Of a stretch of DNA of 48,902 nt, positions 18,751 to 28,684 are shown piece by piece (the first letter of the stretch is position 1; every line of letters begins with the position of its first letter). The stretch lies in NCBI GenBank assembly GCA_947259105.1, contig CAMYKU010000040.1:1-48902 (forward strand), given 5' to 3'. The position numbers and the translations under genes were made by a program. The notes beneath the pieces were generated by a model. That model was given only the letters and a program-made list of their open reading frames with translations, did no database searches and had not been told where the DNA came from. Source of the DNA: an uncultured Alphaproteobacteria bacterium. Its GTDB lineage: Bacteria > Pseudomonadota > Alphaproteobacteria > UBA8366 > JADFVY01.

Positions 18751-19998
18751 ATGCGGCTGACGGATCACGAAGACGCCATCCTTGCCGGCGCGTTCGGCGA
18801 GCCGCGCCGCCGGGCGCTGCAGCAGCAGATGATGGTCGGCCGGTTCTTCGACGCCGGGGACTTCGTCGAGATCAGCCAGGTCCACCTGATGGCGGACACC
18901 GAATCGCTGGGCGAGGCGGGCGTCGCCTGGCTCGAAGAACTGGCCGCGTTCCCGGAAGAGGAGCGCCGCGTCCGCGTGCCGACCGTGACCGACCCGCGCG
19001 GCATCGATTTCGACGCCTACAAGCGCCTCAACCAGCTCGAGTCCTGGGCCGCGCTGGAACAGCGCGCGATCGACGCGTTCGTCGCCATGGGCCTGCTGAT
19101 GACCGACACCTGCATCAATTACCAGACCATCTTTCCGCCGGCCTTCGGCGAGCATATCGCCTTTGGCGACACCGGCTCGACGATCTACGCCAACAGCGTG
19201 CTCGGTGCGCGCAGCAATTTCGAGGGCGGCCCGGCGGCGCTGGCGGCGGCGCTCACCGGCCGGACGCCGCGCTACGGCTGTCATCTCGACTCCGGGCGCC
19301 GGGGAACGCACCGGTTCGCCGTGAAGGACCGGCCCCGGACGCTGAGCGACTGGGGCGCGCTGGGCGGCGTCGTCGGCCGCGCCGCGGGATCGTACTGGAC
19401 GGTGCCGGTGCTGGAGGGCATCGAGGGTTCGCCGACCTCCGACGAGCTGAAGCATTTCGGCGCGGCGCTGGCGAGCTACGGTTCGGTGCCGCTGTTCCAC
19501 ATGATCGGCGTGACCCCGGAAGCGCATGCGCTGGGCGACGTGTTCGACGGCAGGATGCCGGACCCCGTGACCGTCACGCGCGCCGACATGGACGCTTTCT
19601 ATGAGGGGTTCGGCCTGCACGAGGACGGCGTCGACGTGGTCGTGTTCGCGGCGCCGCAGCAGTCGCTCGTCGAGATGCAGCAGATCGCCCGGCTGCTGCA
19701 GGGGCGCACCGTCGCCAGCCGCACGACGCTGATCGCCGCGACCTCGCCCGAGGTCAAGTCCGCCTGCGACCGCATGGGCATTACCGCGACCATCGAGGCG
19801 GCCGGCGGCATCGTGCTCAAGGGGGTCTGCTTCTACCAGATGTATGCGCGCGAGACCGGCGAGGCGAACGGCTGGAAGCGGCTGCTGACGAACTCGGCGA
19901 AGCTGGTCAACATCATCGCGGGCTATGGCTACGAGCCGGTGCTGGCGCCGATGGAGCGCTGCATCGAGGCTGCCTGCGCGGGCCGGATGTCGAAATGA
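18751..19998 (+). CDS. Aconitase X large (catalytic) subunit, divergent subfamily
   Basis: AcnX proteins are aconitase-superfamily dehydratases; known members act on cis-3-hydroxy-L-proline (bacteria) or mevalonate 5-phosphate (archaea). The 415-residue product keeps the family frame: EDAILAGAFG at the start, EISQVHLMAD, YANSVLGARSNFEGGPAALA, ALTGRTPRYG, DVVVFAAPQQS and, near the end, LLTNSAKLVNI. Several usually conserved spots differ: CINYQ instead of the CTPY type, AFGDTGSTIYAN instead of SESSAVVYAN, SNFEGG instead of TNREGG, and GVCFYQMYA instead of a DTCP-type motif. Cys residues at two expected cluster positions remain. The departures suggest another substrate. Start at ATG 18751, just after a repeat; ATG 18739 is an alternative. 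Confidence 0.88.
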   Translation: MRLTDHEDAILAGAFGEPRRRALQQQMMVGRFFDAGDFVEISQVHLMADTESLGEAGVAWLEELAAFPEEERRVRVPTVTDPRGIDFDAYKRLNQLESWAALEQRAIDAFVAMGLLMTDTCINYQTIFPPAFGEHIAFGDTGSTIYANSVLGARSNFEGGPAALAAALTGRTPRYGCHLDSGRRGTHRFAVKDRPRTLSDWGALGGVVGRAAGSYWTVPVLEGIEGSPTSDELKHFGAALASYGSVPLFHMIGVTPEAHALGDVFDGRMPDPVTVTRADMDAFYEGFGLHEDGVDVVVFAAPQQSLVEMQQIARLLQGRTVASRTTLIAATSPEVKSACDRMGITATIEAAGGIVLKGVCFYQMYARETGEANGWKRLLTNSAKLVNIIAGYGYEPVLAPMERCIEAACAGRMSK

Positions 19999-20405
19999 GC
20001 GACCGCGTCATCAGGGGCCATGTCGGCGTCGGTTCCGCGGTCACCGGCATTGCGCTGGTCGCGCGTGACGATTTCAGCGCCCGCTACGACCTCGACCGCG
20101 TGGCCGGCGTGTTCTCGCGCCCGGCCCACAAGCTGTGCGGCGAATCCTATGTCGGCAGGATCCTGGTCCTGAACACCGCGAAGGGCGGCGTCGCCACCGC
20201 CTGGATGCTCTATGAGATGAAATCGCGGGGCATGGCGCCGGCGGCGCTGCTGCTGAATGCGGCGAACCCGATCATGGCGCAGGGCGCGGCGCTCGCGGAG
20301 CTTGCCTTCATGGACCGCTTCGAGACCGACGTCACGTCCGCCATCCGTACCGGCGACGAGGTCGCGGTCGACCCGGCGGCGGGCACCGTGACGGTCCGCG
20401 GCTGA
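19995..20405 (+). CDS. Aconitase X small (swivel) subunit, DUF126 type
   Basis: A 136-residue partner of the preceding gene, overlapping it by four bases (ATGA). It shows the DUF126 frame: VGSAVTGIALVARDDFSARY, RPAHKLCGESYVGRILVLNT, LYEMKSRGMAPAALLLNAAN and a C-terminal GDEVAVDPAAGTVTV. In typical members the loop after GRILVL contains a Ser-rich GKGST or GRGSC-type motif with the presumed catalytic Ser; here it reads TAKGGVATAW, with no Ser. I recall related sequences with KGGVAT, so this is probably a distinct subgroup and not a decayed gene. Two-subunit AcnX enzymes are normal in archaea and some bacteria. Confidence 0.87.
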   Translation: MSDRVIRGHVGVGSAVTGIALVARDDFSARYDLDRVAGVFSRPAHKLCGESYVGRILVLNTAKGGVATAWMLYEMKSRGMAPAALLLNAANPIMAQGAALAELAFMDRFETDVTSAIRTGDEVAVDPAAGTVTVRG

Positions 20406-20432
20406 CCGCGTGGCCGGGACCGGAGACATACG

Positions 20433-21350
20433 ATGCTGAGCAGGATTCCCTTCGAGTTTCCAGGTTATCTCGGCGATCTGACCAGGGCGCTCGCGCCGGT
20501 CCCGATGGCCGTCGCCGGCGCCGCCCATCCGCTGGTGATGGACAGCGCGCGGCGCGCCGCCGAGGCCGGATTCATCGTGCCGATCCTGATCGGCGACGCC
20601 GACGGAATTTCGGCTGTGGCGCGCGATATCGGCTGGGACCTCGATGCGGTGCGGATGGTGCCGGCCGGCGACGAACGGCGGGCCTGCGAGACGGCCGCCG
20701 CACTGGCCCGCGGCCGCGAGGCGGCGGCGATCATGAAGGGGCATGTCCACACCGACGCGCTGATGCGCGCGCTGCTGGCGCGGGATGCCGGCCTGCGCAC
20801 CGGCACCCGGGTCAGCCATGTCTTCCACATGACCCTGCCGGGGCGCGACCGCGTGCTGCATATCACCGACGCCGCGGTCAATATCCAGCCGGGCGTGGAC
20901 GCCAAGCTCGACATCGTCCGCAATGCGGTGGATCTGGCCCACCGCCTCGGCTTGGCCACCCCGAAGGTGGCGATGCTGTCGGGCGCGGAGACGGTGAATC
21001 CGTCCATGCCCTCCAGCGGCGAGGCGGCCGAAGTGGTCCGCCGCGCGGCCAATGGCGGGATTGCCGGCGCCGTGGTCGACGGCCCCTTCGGTTTCGACAA
21101 CGCGGTGTCGCCGGAGGCCGCGAAACTCAAGGGGGTCGACAGCCCGATCGCCGGCGCCGCCGACATCCTGGTGGTGCCGAATCTCGAGGCCGGGAACTTC
21201 CTGTTCAAGCAGATGGTCTATTTCATGAGCGCGACCGCGGCGGGCATCGTCATGGGCGCGAAGGTGCCGGTGGTTCTGACCTCGCGGGCGGATCCGCCGG
21301 AAGCGCGGCTGGCCGCGGCGGCCATCGCCGCCGTCGTCGCGTCGAAATGA
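20433..21350 (+). CDS. pta: Phosphate acetyltransferase (PTA/PTB family), xsc-associated
   Basis: The 305-residue product belongs to the phosphate acetyl/butyryltransferase family, converting acetyl phosphate to acetyl-CoA. Landmarks are AHPLVMDSARRAAEAGFIVP, AAIMKGHVHTDALMRALL, TRVSHVFHMTLPGRD, DAAVNIQPGVDAKLDIVRNA, PKVAMLSGAETVNPSMPSS, VDGPFGFDNAV and ILVVPNLEAGNFLFKQMVYF. The short single-domain form is the one usually paired with Xsc, where it recovers the acetyl phosphate made on desulfonation. It lies 27 bp after the AcnX small subunit and is likely in one transcript with it. Phosphate butyryltransferase is a formal alternative; the operon context favours acetyl phosphate. Confidence 0.92.
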   Translation: MLSRIPFEFPGYLGDLTRALAPVPMAVAGAAHPLVMDSARRAAEAGFIVPILIGDADGISAVARDIGWDLDAVRMVPAGDERRACETAAALARGREAAAIMKGHVHTDALMRALLARDAGLRTGTRVSHVFHMTLPGRDRVLHITDAAVNIQPGVDAKLDIVRNAVDLAHRLGLATPKVAMLSGAETVNPSMPSSGEAAEVVRRAANGGIAGAVVDGPFGFDNAVSPEAAKLKGVDSPIAGAADILVVPNLEAGNFLFKQMVYFMSATAAGIVMGAKVPVVLTSRADPPEARLAAAAIAAVVASK

Positions 21351-21463
21351 GGCCCCCGCGAAACCGAATGCCGACGCCTCTTTAGCGAATCTTAACAGGT
21401 TCCCGCGCATTCTTGGCGGGTGAACTTACATGCCCGTTGGGCTTAGCAAGGAATCTGGATGAG

Positions 21464-22144
21464 ATGCGCAAAACATTGGCAATTCTACCTGTTTTGTCCG
21501 GTCTGGTGCTGGCGGGGACGCCGGCGCAGGCCGATGGTTTCGCCGTCGGCGCGGGCGTCAGCACCCTGGGCTACGGCGTCCATGTCGCGACCGAGGTGAA
21601 CAGCTTTCTGGCGCTGCGCGTGAACGGGAATTTCGGCGATTTCGACGTGCCGGATTACGGGCTTTTGGGCAGCAACCTCGGCGGCATCGACTACGATATC
21701 GACGCGAGCATGCGGTCGATCGGACTGCTCGCCGACTTCCACCCCCTGGGCCTGTCGCCGATCGGCGGCGGCTTCGTGCTGACCGGCGGCATGTATTTCA
21801 ACCAGAACGAATTCGATTTCACCGCCGACGCCCCGGCGGGCACCGTGATCGGTGGCGCCCCGCTTCCCGTCGGCGCCACGGTGATCTCGAACATGTCGTT
21901 CGACAGGAAATACGCCCCCTATGTCGGACTGGGCTACGACGGCACCTTCCAGGGCGTCCTGCCAGTCAGTTTCTTCGCCACCGCGGGCGTGCTGTTCCAG
22001 GGCGGCCCCAGTGTCGCTCTGACCGAATCGTCCGGACTGATACCGCAGGCGGACCTCGACGCCGAGGCCCGGCAGATCGAGGATGACGCCTCGAATTACG
22101 AATACTACCCGGTCGTGGCGATCGGCCTGACGATCAGTTTCTGA
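21464..22144 (+). CDS. Outer-membrane beta-barrel protein, function unknown
   Basis: A 226-residue protein with a clear signal peptide (MRKTLAILPVLSGLVLAGTP, cleavage likely AQA-DG), then alternating polar and hydrophobic strands, Gly and aromatic rich, ending in ASNYEYYPVVAIGLTISF. The C-terminal Phe preceded by alternating hydrophobics is typical of outer-membrane barrels that use the Bam machinery. Segments such as GVHVATEVNSFLALRVNGNF and KYAPYVGLGYDGTF fit 8-10 strand barrels. I do not recognise a specific family. I start at ATG 21464, the natural signal-peptide start, 17 codons inside the longest frame. It is followed by a strong terminator and is probably monocistronic. Confidence 0.8.
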   Translation: MRKTLAILPVLSGLVLAGTPAQADGFAVGAGVSTLGYGVHVATEVNSFLALRVNGNFGDFDVPDYGLLGSNLGGIDYDIDASMRSIGLLADFHPLGLSPIGGGFVLTGGMYFNQNEFDFTADAPAGTVIGGAPLPVGATVISNMSFDRKYAPYVGLGYDGTFQGVLPVSFFATAGVLFQGGPSVALTESSGLIPQADLDAEARQIEDDASNYEYYPVVAIGLTISF

Positions 22145-22167
22145 CGTCCGGCGCGTCCGCGCATCGG

Positions 22168-22194
22168 AAAGGGCGGCCGAGTGCCGCCTTTTTT
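22168..22194 (+). terminator. Rho-independent terminator
   Basis: GGCGGC (22172-22177) pairs with GCCGCC (22183-22188) over CGAGT and is followed directly by TTTTTT; the A-run before the stem extends the pairing. It ends the barrel-protein transcript. Confidence 0.88.
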
Positions 22195-22321
22195 GTTGCG
22201 CCGCATTATATATCCCGCAGGACGGTTCCCTACATCGGTGTCGGCTCTGGAATCATTGAAGAAATCTCTTTAACTACCTAATTTTTCCGGACTTGCCCTT
22301 ACTGACCGAATCGCGGGAAAA

Positions 22322-22339
22322 TTGTGCGATGCAGCACAA
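22322..22339. promoter_or_regulatory. Palindrome upstream of phasin promoter
   Basis: TTGTGCGATGCAGCACAA has perfect TTGTGC/GCACAA arms around six bases. It ends seven bases before the -35 hexamer. TGC/GCA-rich palindromes are the known type of target for PhaR, the repressor of phasin genes, so this is a PhaR operator candidate. Confidence 0.5.
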
Positions 22340-22345
22340 ACATCC

Positions 22346-22374
22346 TTGACACGGCCAGTTCCGAAGCGTAAATG
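22346..22374 (+). promoter_or_regulatory. Sigma-70-type promoter of the phasin gene
   Basis: TTGACA (22346-22351), a 17-bp spacer and TAAATG (22369-22374) make a near-consensus housekeeping promoter, placing +1 close to 22381 and giving a leader of about 105 nt. Confidence 0.65.
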
Positions 22375-22381
22375 ATCGAAA

Positions 22382-22398
22382 ATGTTGCGCTGCAACAT
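22382..22398. promoter_or_regulatory. Palindrome at the phasin transcription start
   Basis: ATGTTGCGCTGCAACAT has perfect ATGTTG/CAACAT arms around five bases and overlaps or directly follows the predicted +1. With the palindrome at 22322 it brackets the promoter, the classic arrangement for a repressor. Confidence 0.5.
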
Positions 22399-22485
22399 AG
22401 ATCGTCGCATGCCGCGCCACCGCGGCGCGAGAGCTACAGGCAACCGGCGAACGACTCGCCGTTACAGGACAAGAGGAATCAGGCA

Positions 22486-23043
22486 ATGAGCACCCAGAGC
22501 AAGACCACAAAGGCAGCGCCGAAGACCGCCGCGACGGCCACCGCCGCGCCGAAGACCGCTGCCACGGCCGCCGCCGCGCCGAAGACCGCGGCCACCGCCG
22601 CCACCGCGGCCAGTGAAACCGTCGAAAAGACCGTCGAACAGGCCGTCGAGGCCGCACGGGAGCAGGTCGAGAAGGCCGGCGCCGCCGCGACGAAGGGCTA
22701 CGGCGATTTCGCCGCCCTCCAGAAGGACGCGTTCGATGCGCTGGTCCGGTCGAGCGAAATCCTGGCCCGGGGCGCGGAGGCACTCGGCAAGGAATACTTT
22801 GCGTTCGCGCAGGACACCGCGACGGCAAACAGCGAGGCGGCGAAGGCCCTGCTTGCAGCCCGGTCGCTCCAGGAGGTCGCCGACCTTCAGAGTAAGATCG
22901 TCCGCACCAATATCGACAAGTCGGTCGATGAGAGCGGGAAACTGTCGGAGATGTCGCTGAAGATCGCCAGCGAGGCGTTCGAGCCGCTGCAAAAGCAGAT
23001 TTCGGTCGCCGTCGAGGCGGCGATCAAGCCGCGGTCGGTCTGA
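22486..23043 (+). CDS. Phasin (polyhydroxyalkanoate granule protein)
   Basis: Phasins coat PHA storage granules and control their number and size. The 185-residue product has a low-complexity N-terminus with three repeats of the type APKTAATA (about residues 9-40), like the Ala/Pro/Lys linkers of other phasins, then a helical phasin domain: YGDFAALQKDAFDALVRSSE, ILARGAEALGKEYFAFAQD and, later, ASEAFEPLQKQISVAVEAA. ATG at 22486 follows AAGAGGAA; the longest frame starts upstream of the promoter start site and is not used. The promoter and two palindromes upstream suggest PhaR-type control by PHA level. No PHA synthase is in the window. Confidence 0.93.
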   Translation: MSTQSKTTKAAPKTAATATAAPKTAATAAAAPKTAATAATAASETVEKTVEQAVEAAREQVEKAGAAATKGYGDFAALQKDAFDALVRSSEILARGAEALGKEYFAFAQDTATANSEAAKALLAARSLQEVADLQSKIVRTNIDKSVDESGKLSEMSLKIASEAFEPLQKQISVAVEAAIKPRSV

Positions 23044-23079
23044 CCGGCGCGCGAGGCTCGCGATCCGCTCTACGATATT

Positions 23080-23110
23080 CGGCCCGGCGCTACGCCGGGC
23101 CGTTTTCTTT
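23080..23110 (+). terminator. Rho-independent terminator of phasin gene
   Basis: CGGCCCGGCG (23080-23089) pairs perfectly with CGCCGGGCCG (23093-23102) over a 3-nt loop and is followed by TTTTCTTTT. The loop is also the stop codon of the convergent methyltransferase gene (complement of CTA, 23090-23092). Confidence 0.88.
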
Positions 23111-23896
23111 TGGCGCGCCGCCCGCGGGCTTGCGGCAGTCGAACAGCACGGTCTTGTTGATGCGCCAGAGTCGCCGGCGATGCGGCGACAGCATATCGCT
23201 GGACACCGGATCCACGAGGAACCCGGCCTCGCGAAGGCGATCGGGGTAGTCGGCGCCGCAGATTCGTACATGGTAGGGGTGGCCGAAGGCCGCATTCCGG
23301 CCCGCGGCGGTATCGATCGCGGGATCCTCGAAGGTCCCGGCCCGTTTCATGTCGATCGGCACCATCACCACGACGCGGCCGCCCGGCGCCAGAACCCGGT
23401 ACAGCTCGGCCATGGCGGCGCGGTCGTCCGTCACATGCTCCAGCACGTGGCTGCAAATGGCAGTGTGGAATTCGCCGGACGGGAAGGGCAGGGCGGTCAG
23501 GTCGGCGGCGCGGTCGGCCGCGGGGTCGAACATGTCGACCGAGACATAGCGCAGGCCCGGGTTGGCGGCCAGTGCGTCCCGGACGCACGGCTCGGGCGCC
23601 ACGTGAAGCACCCGGGCGCGCCGCTGCAGCAGCCTGTATTCGTCCCTCAGCCACAGCCACAGGAAACGGTGCCGCTCCAGCGAGCCGCACCCCGGGCAGC
23701 GCGCATTGCGCCGCCCGTCAAGACCGAACGGCAGGAACCTGCGGAACCGCCCGCCGCAGACGGGGCATGAAAACAGGTTGCCCGGAACACCCGCCAGGCG
23801 CATGCTGCGGCCCCGGCCCGATGCGCCGTAAACGGCTCCTGCCGGGGCGTCCAGACGCTGCACCGCGGCCAGTCGCCGGTTCAGATCGTCAAGCAA
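23090..23896 (-). CDS. Class I SAM-dependent methyltransferase with N-terminal zinc motif
   Basis: A 268-residue protein. Residues about 43-75 hold two CxxC pairs (CPVC and CPGC) that could bind zinc. The methyltransferase domain follows: VLHVAPEPCVRDAL (motif I region), YVSVDMFDP (acidic residue binding ribose), DLTALPFPSGEFHTAICSHV with LEHV, and ELYRVLAPGGRVVVMVPID. The C-terminus RRRLWRINKTVLFDCRK is basic. The substrate is unknown; a CxxC head followed by APE and HVLEHV is common in putative sugar or lipid methyltransferases. The start is TTG at 23896 behind GGGAG; an ATG at 23803 would drop the first 31 residues but keep the zinc motif. Its end is embedded in the phasin terminator. Confidence 0.82.
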   Translation of the reverse strand: MLDDLNRRLAAVQRLDAPAGAVYGASGRGRSMRLAGVPGNLFSCPVCGGRFRRFLPFGLDGRRNARCPGCGSLERHRFLWLWLRDEYRLLQRRARVLHVAPEPCVRDALAANPGLRYVSVDMFDPAADRAADLTALPFPSGEFHTAICSHVLEHVTDDRAAMAELYRVLAPGGRVVVMVPIDMKRAGTFEDPAIDTAAGRNAAFGHPYHVRICGADYPDRLREAGFLVDPVSSDMLSPHRRRLWRINKTVLFDCRKPAGGAPKENGPA

Positions 23897-24000
23897 ATGC
23901 GTCTCCCTTCATCCGCCCTCTTTTCTGCGCGCCGAAGAATCCAATATAATCGTGGTATTCGTAAGTTGCGTATCCAACAGGAGCTGACAGGCTCGACCCT

Positions 24001-24320
24001 ATGGCCGACAAGGACAACAACGGTAACGGGACCAGCACGGGTGTCGTCGTCAAGGCCAAGCCGAAGACGAAGAAACCTTCGATGTACAAGGTGCTGCTGC
24101 TGAATGACGATTATACGCCGATGGAGTTCGTCGTTCATATCCTTGAAAGGTTTTTCGGTAAAAGTACAGAGGAGGCGAATCGTATTATGCTGCATGTGCA
24201 TCGCCGGGGTGTCGGCGTCTGCGGTGTTTATACATACGAGATCGCCGAAACCAAGGTGAAGCAGGTGATGGATTTCTCCCAACGGCACCAGCACCCGCTT
24301 CAATGCACGCTTGAGAAGGA

Positions 24321-24324
<4 letters not shown>
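24001..24324 (+). CDS. clpS: ClpS adaptor protein
   Basis: ClpS delivers N-end-rule substrates to ClpAP. The 107-residue product has a polar flexible N-terminus, then the ClpS core: [20 protein letters not shown] with the Asn-Asp-Asp pocket, [35 protein letters not shown] and the C-terminal [10 protein letters not shown]. The length is typical of alphaproteobacterial ClpS. Its stop overlaps the clpA start by four bases, so both are co-translated. Confidence 0.97.
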
Positions 24325-26633
<2,309 letters not shown>

Positions 26634-26719
26634 AACCCGGAGCGAACTCAACGGATGACGCTCGGGTTCCGCCTGATCCGGCGGAGCCACAGCGGCCGGC
26701 CATGCGCCGGTCCGAAAAA

Positions 26720-26752
26720 AAAGGCCGTCGCGGTGAATCTGCGACGGCCTTT
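26720..26752. terminator. Strong bidirectional terminator
   Basis: AAAGGCCGTCGC (26720-26731) pairs perfectly with GCGACGGCCTTT (26741-26752) over nine bases. T-rich sequence follows on the plus strand (TTTCTCT), and eight Ts follow on the minus strand, so it serves both clpA and the convergent small membrane gene. Confidence 0.92.
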
Positions 26753-26814
26753 CTCTATGCGCCCCGGGCGGCGGCAGGGAGAGCGCCGCCGCCCGACGAT
26801 CCGCAGGGCTGGGA

Positions 26815-26976
26815 TCAGGGCAGGAGAGACAGAAGGGTCATGGTGCCGAAACACAGCATGGAGACGCCCACGAAGGCGAAATAGCTGGCAATCATCCGCT
26901 CGAAGGGCCCCATGCGCATCATGGCGCCGTGCAGGGGCCGCAAGGGAATTGGGGCTTGCCCGCTCATCGTCATCAT
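26815..26976 (-). CDS. Small membrane protein (53 residues)
   Basis: A minus-strand frame starts at ATG (complement of 26974-26976). It encodes a Met/Pro-rich head with PLRPLHGAMMRMGPFERMIA, then a hydrophobic helix SYFAFVGVSMLCFGTMTLLS ending LLP and a stop. GC-rich third positions and one coherent membrane helix support a real gene. I do not recognise it. It is convergent with clpA and shares its terminator. The next in-frame ATG codons (MTMSG, three residues in) are alternative starts. Confidence 0.5.
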   Translation of the reverse strand: MMTMSGQAPIPLRPLHGAMMRMGPFERMIASYFAFVGVSMLCFGTMTLLSLLP

Positions 26977-27123
26977 CGTTTCCGCCGTTCCATGCTTGAT
27001 TGCGACGATGCCAACGTGCCAGCGAAAAAAGGCCGATCCGTGGCGGCAAACGGGCGTTTGCGTGGAAAATGACAGCCTGGCGAGGGCCGAAAGCCCGGCG
27101 GCGGTCTATTGAAACACGAAGCC

Positions 27124-27267
27124 TAATACCAAAGGTCGCTGATAATGACTCATTTGACCGGGTTCTCTTATTCGCGCGCCAGGCGCGGTTCGCGTCGCGG
27201 ACCGCGCCTGCCCCGCGGGCCGCTGCGCCGCCATCGAATGGGTCATTATCAGCGACCTTTGGTATTA
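27124..27267. repeat. TAATACCAA-family element with 31-nt inverted ends
   Basis: The left end (27124-27154) begins TAATACCAAAGGTCGCTGAT; the right end (27237-27267) is its inverted copy, with few mismatches confined to the inner part. About 82 bp of GC-rich sequence lies between. There is no open frame. The ends pair as a long hairpin, and the element begins like the palindrome at 39623. The size and inverted ends fit a MITE or REP-type element. Confidence 0.75.
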
Positions 27268-27274
27268 CAAGCCG

Positions 27275-28441
27275 TTACGTGTCGTCGCCGCGGCGATAGG
27301 GGGAGGCGCCCATCATCAGTTCCTTTTCCCGCAATATCTGCCGGGCCTCGCGCCGCACGAAGTCCCGGACCGGTTCGCGCAGGCCCGGATCGGCGATCCA
27401 GTGGGCGCTGAAGGTGTCGACCGGCAGATAGCCGCGCTGCACCTTGTGCGGCCCCTGGGTGCCCGCCTCGACCCGGCCCAGCCGGTTCTCGATGGCAAAG
27501 TCGATCGCCCGGTAGTAGCAGGCCTCGAAATGCAGGAAGCGGTAATCGCCGGCCGCGCCCCAGTTGCGGCCGTAGAGCGCGTCGGATCCGCGCAGGTTGA
27601 GGGCGCCGGCGATCGGCCTTCCTTCCAGTTCGGCCATGACCAGGACGACCCGGTCGCCGAGCCGCTCGGTCAATAGGTCGAAGAACTCCCGGTTCAGGTA
27701 CGGATAGCCCCATTTGCGGTCGTAGGTATCGACATAGAACCGGTGGAAGGCGTCCCAGTGCCGCGGCTTGATGTCGGCGCCGCACAGAATCGGCGTGGCT
27801 ATGCCCGCCTCGGCGACCCGCCGGCGCTCCCTGGCAATGGTCTTGCGCTTGCGGCTCGTCAGGCCGGCCAGGAAATCATCGAAACTCCGGTAGCCCTGAT
27901 TGTGCCAATGGTACTGTATGCCGCGCCGGACCAGCCAGCCGCGCTCTTCCAGCAGCCGGACCTGGGATTCCGGGGCGAAGGCGACGTGAACCGAGCTCAG
28001 GCGGTGGCGCTGGACCAGTTCGACCATGCCCGCCGCCAGCGCCGCCTGTGTCTGTTCCGCCCCGGGGCCCGGCCGCGTGAGCAGGCGCCGCCCCGGGACC
28101 GGGGTGAAGGGAACCGCGCATTGCAGCTTCGGATAATAGCGGCCTCCCGCGCGCTCGTAGGCGTCGGCCCAGCCCCAGTCGAAGACATACTCGCCCTGGC
28201 TGTGCCCTTTCACGTAAAGCGGTGCGACGCCGGCGATGGCGCCGTCCGGCCCTTCGACCGCAAGGTGGTGGGGCAGCCAGCCGCTGTCGGCGGACACGCA
28301 GCCCGCGTCCTCGAGCGCGCCGAGGAAGGCGTACGACACGAACGGGTCGTCCCGGCCGGCGCAGGCATCCCACGCCTCCGCCGGGATTTCGGCAATGCGT
28401 TCCGCCACCCTGACCGCAACATGTTCGCTTCCGTCCGGCAT
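27275..28441 (-). CDS. GNAT family N-acetyltransferase, COG3146/DUF482 type
   Basis: A 388-residue protein of the double-GNAT family once described as possibly related to peptidoglycan-precursor aminoacyl transfer; no activity is established. Visible family segments include AEAWDACAGRDDPFVSYAFL near the N-terminus, PLYVKGHSQGEYVFDWGWAD, YYPKLQCAVPFTPVPGRRLL, FLAGLTSRKRKTIARERR, YLNREFFDLL, LYGRNWGAAGDYRFLHFEAC and, near the end, GTQGPHKVQRGYLP. I start at MPDGSEH (28441), which follows GGAAGGACGG; the upstream ATG adds seven residues without a better site. It diverges from the DUF938 methyltransferase gene and abuts the repeat element at its end. Confidence 0.88.
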   Translation of the reverse strand: MPDGSEHVAVRVAERIAEIPAEAWDACAGRDDPFVSYAFLGALEDAGCVSADSGWLPHHLAVEGPDGAIAGVAPLYVKGHSQGEYVFDWGWADAYERAGGRYYPKLQCAVPFTPVPGRRLLTRPGPGAEQTQAALAAGMVELVQRHRLSSVHVAFAPESQVRLLEERGWLVRRGIQYHWHNQGYRSFDDFLAGLTSRKRKTIARERRRVAEAGIATPILCGADIKPRHWDAFHRFYVDTYDRKWGYPYLNREFFDLLTERLGDRVVLVMAELEGRPIAGALNLRGSDALYGRNWGAAGDYRFLHFEACYYRAIDFAIENRLGRVEAGTQGPHKVQRGYLPVDTFSAHWIADPGLREPVRDFVRREARQILREKELMMGASPYRRGDDT

Positions 28442-28684
28442 CCGTCCTTCCGATCGATACACAGAATAGGCCGTCGGGCGCTACCGGCAAGAGCCGCTTG
28501 AAACGATGCGCCGGCGGCGCTTGACAGGATGGTCCGCCCATGCCGATGATCCGCATGCATGCGATGGGATGACAATCTGGAGAGGCGGGACATTGACCCG
28601 GGAACCAGGGGTTTTTGCGGCGGGTGGCGAGCGGCAACACCGGCTTCTGTTGCGTTACGCCAACCGGCACGGGTTGGGCAAGCG

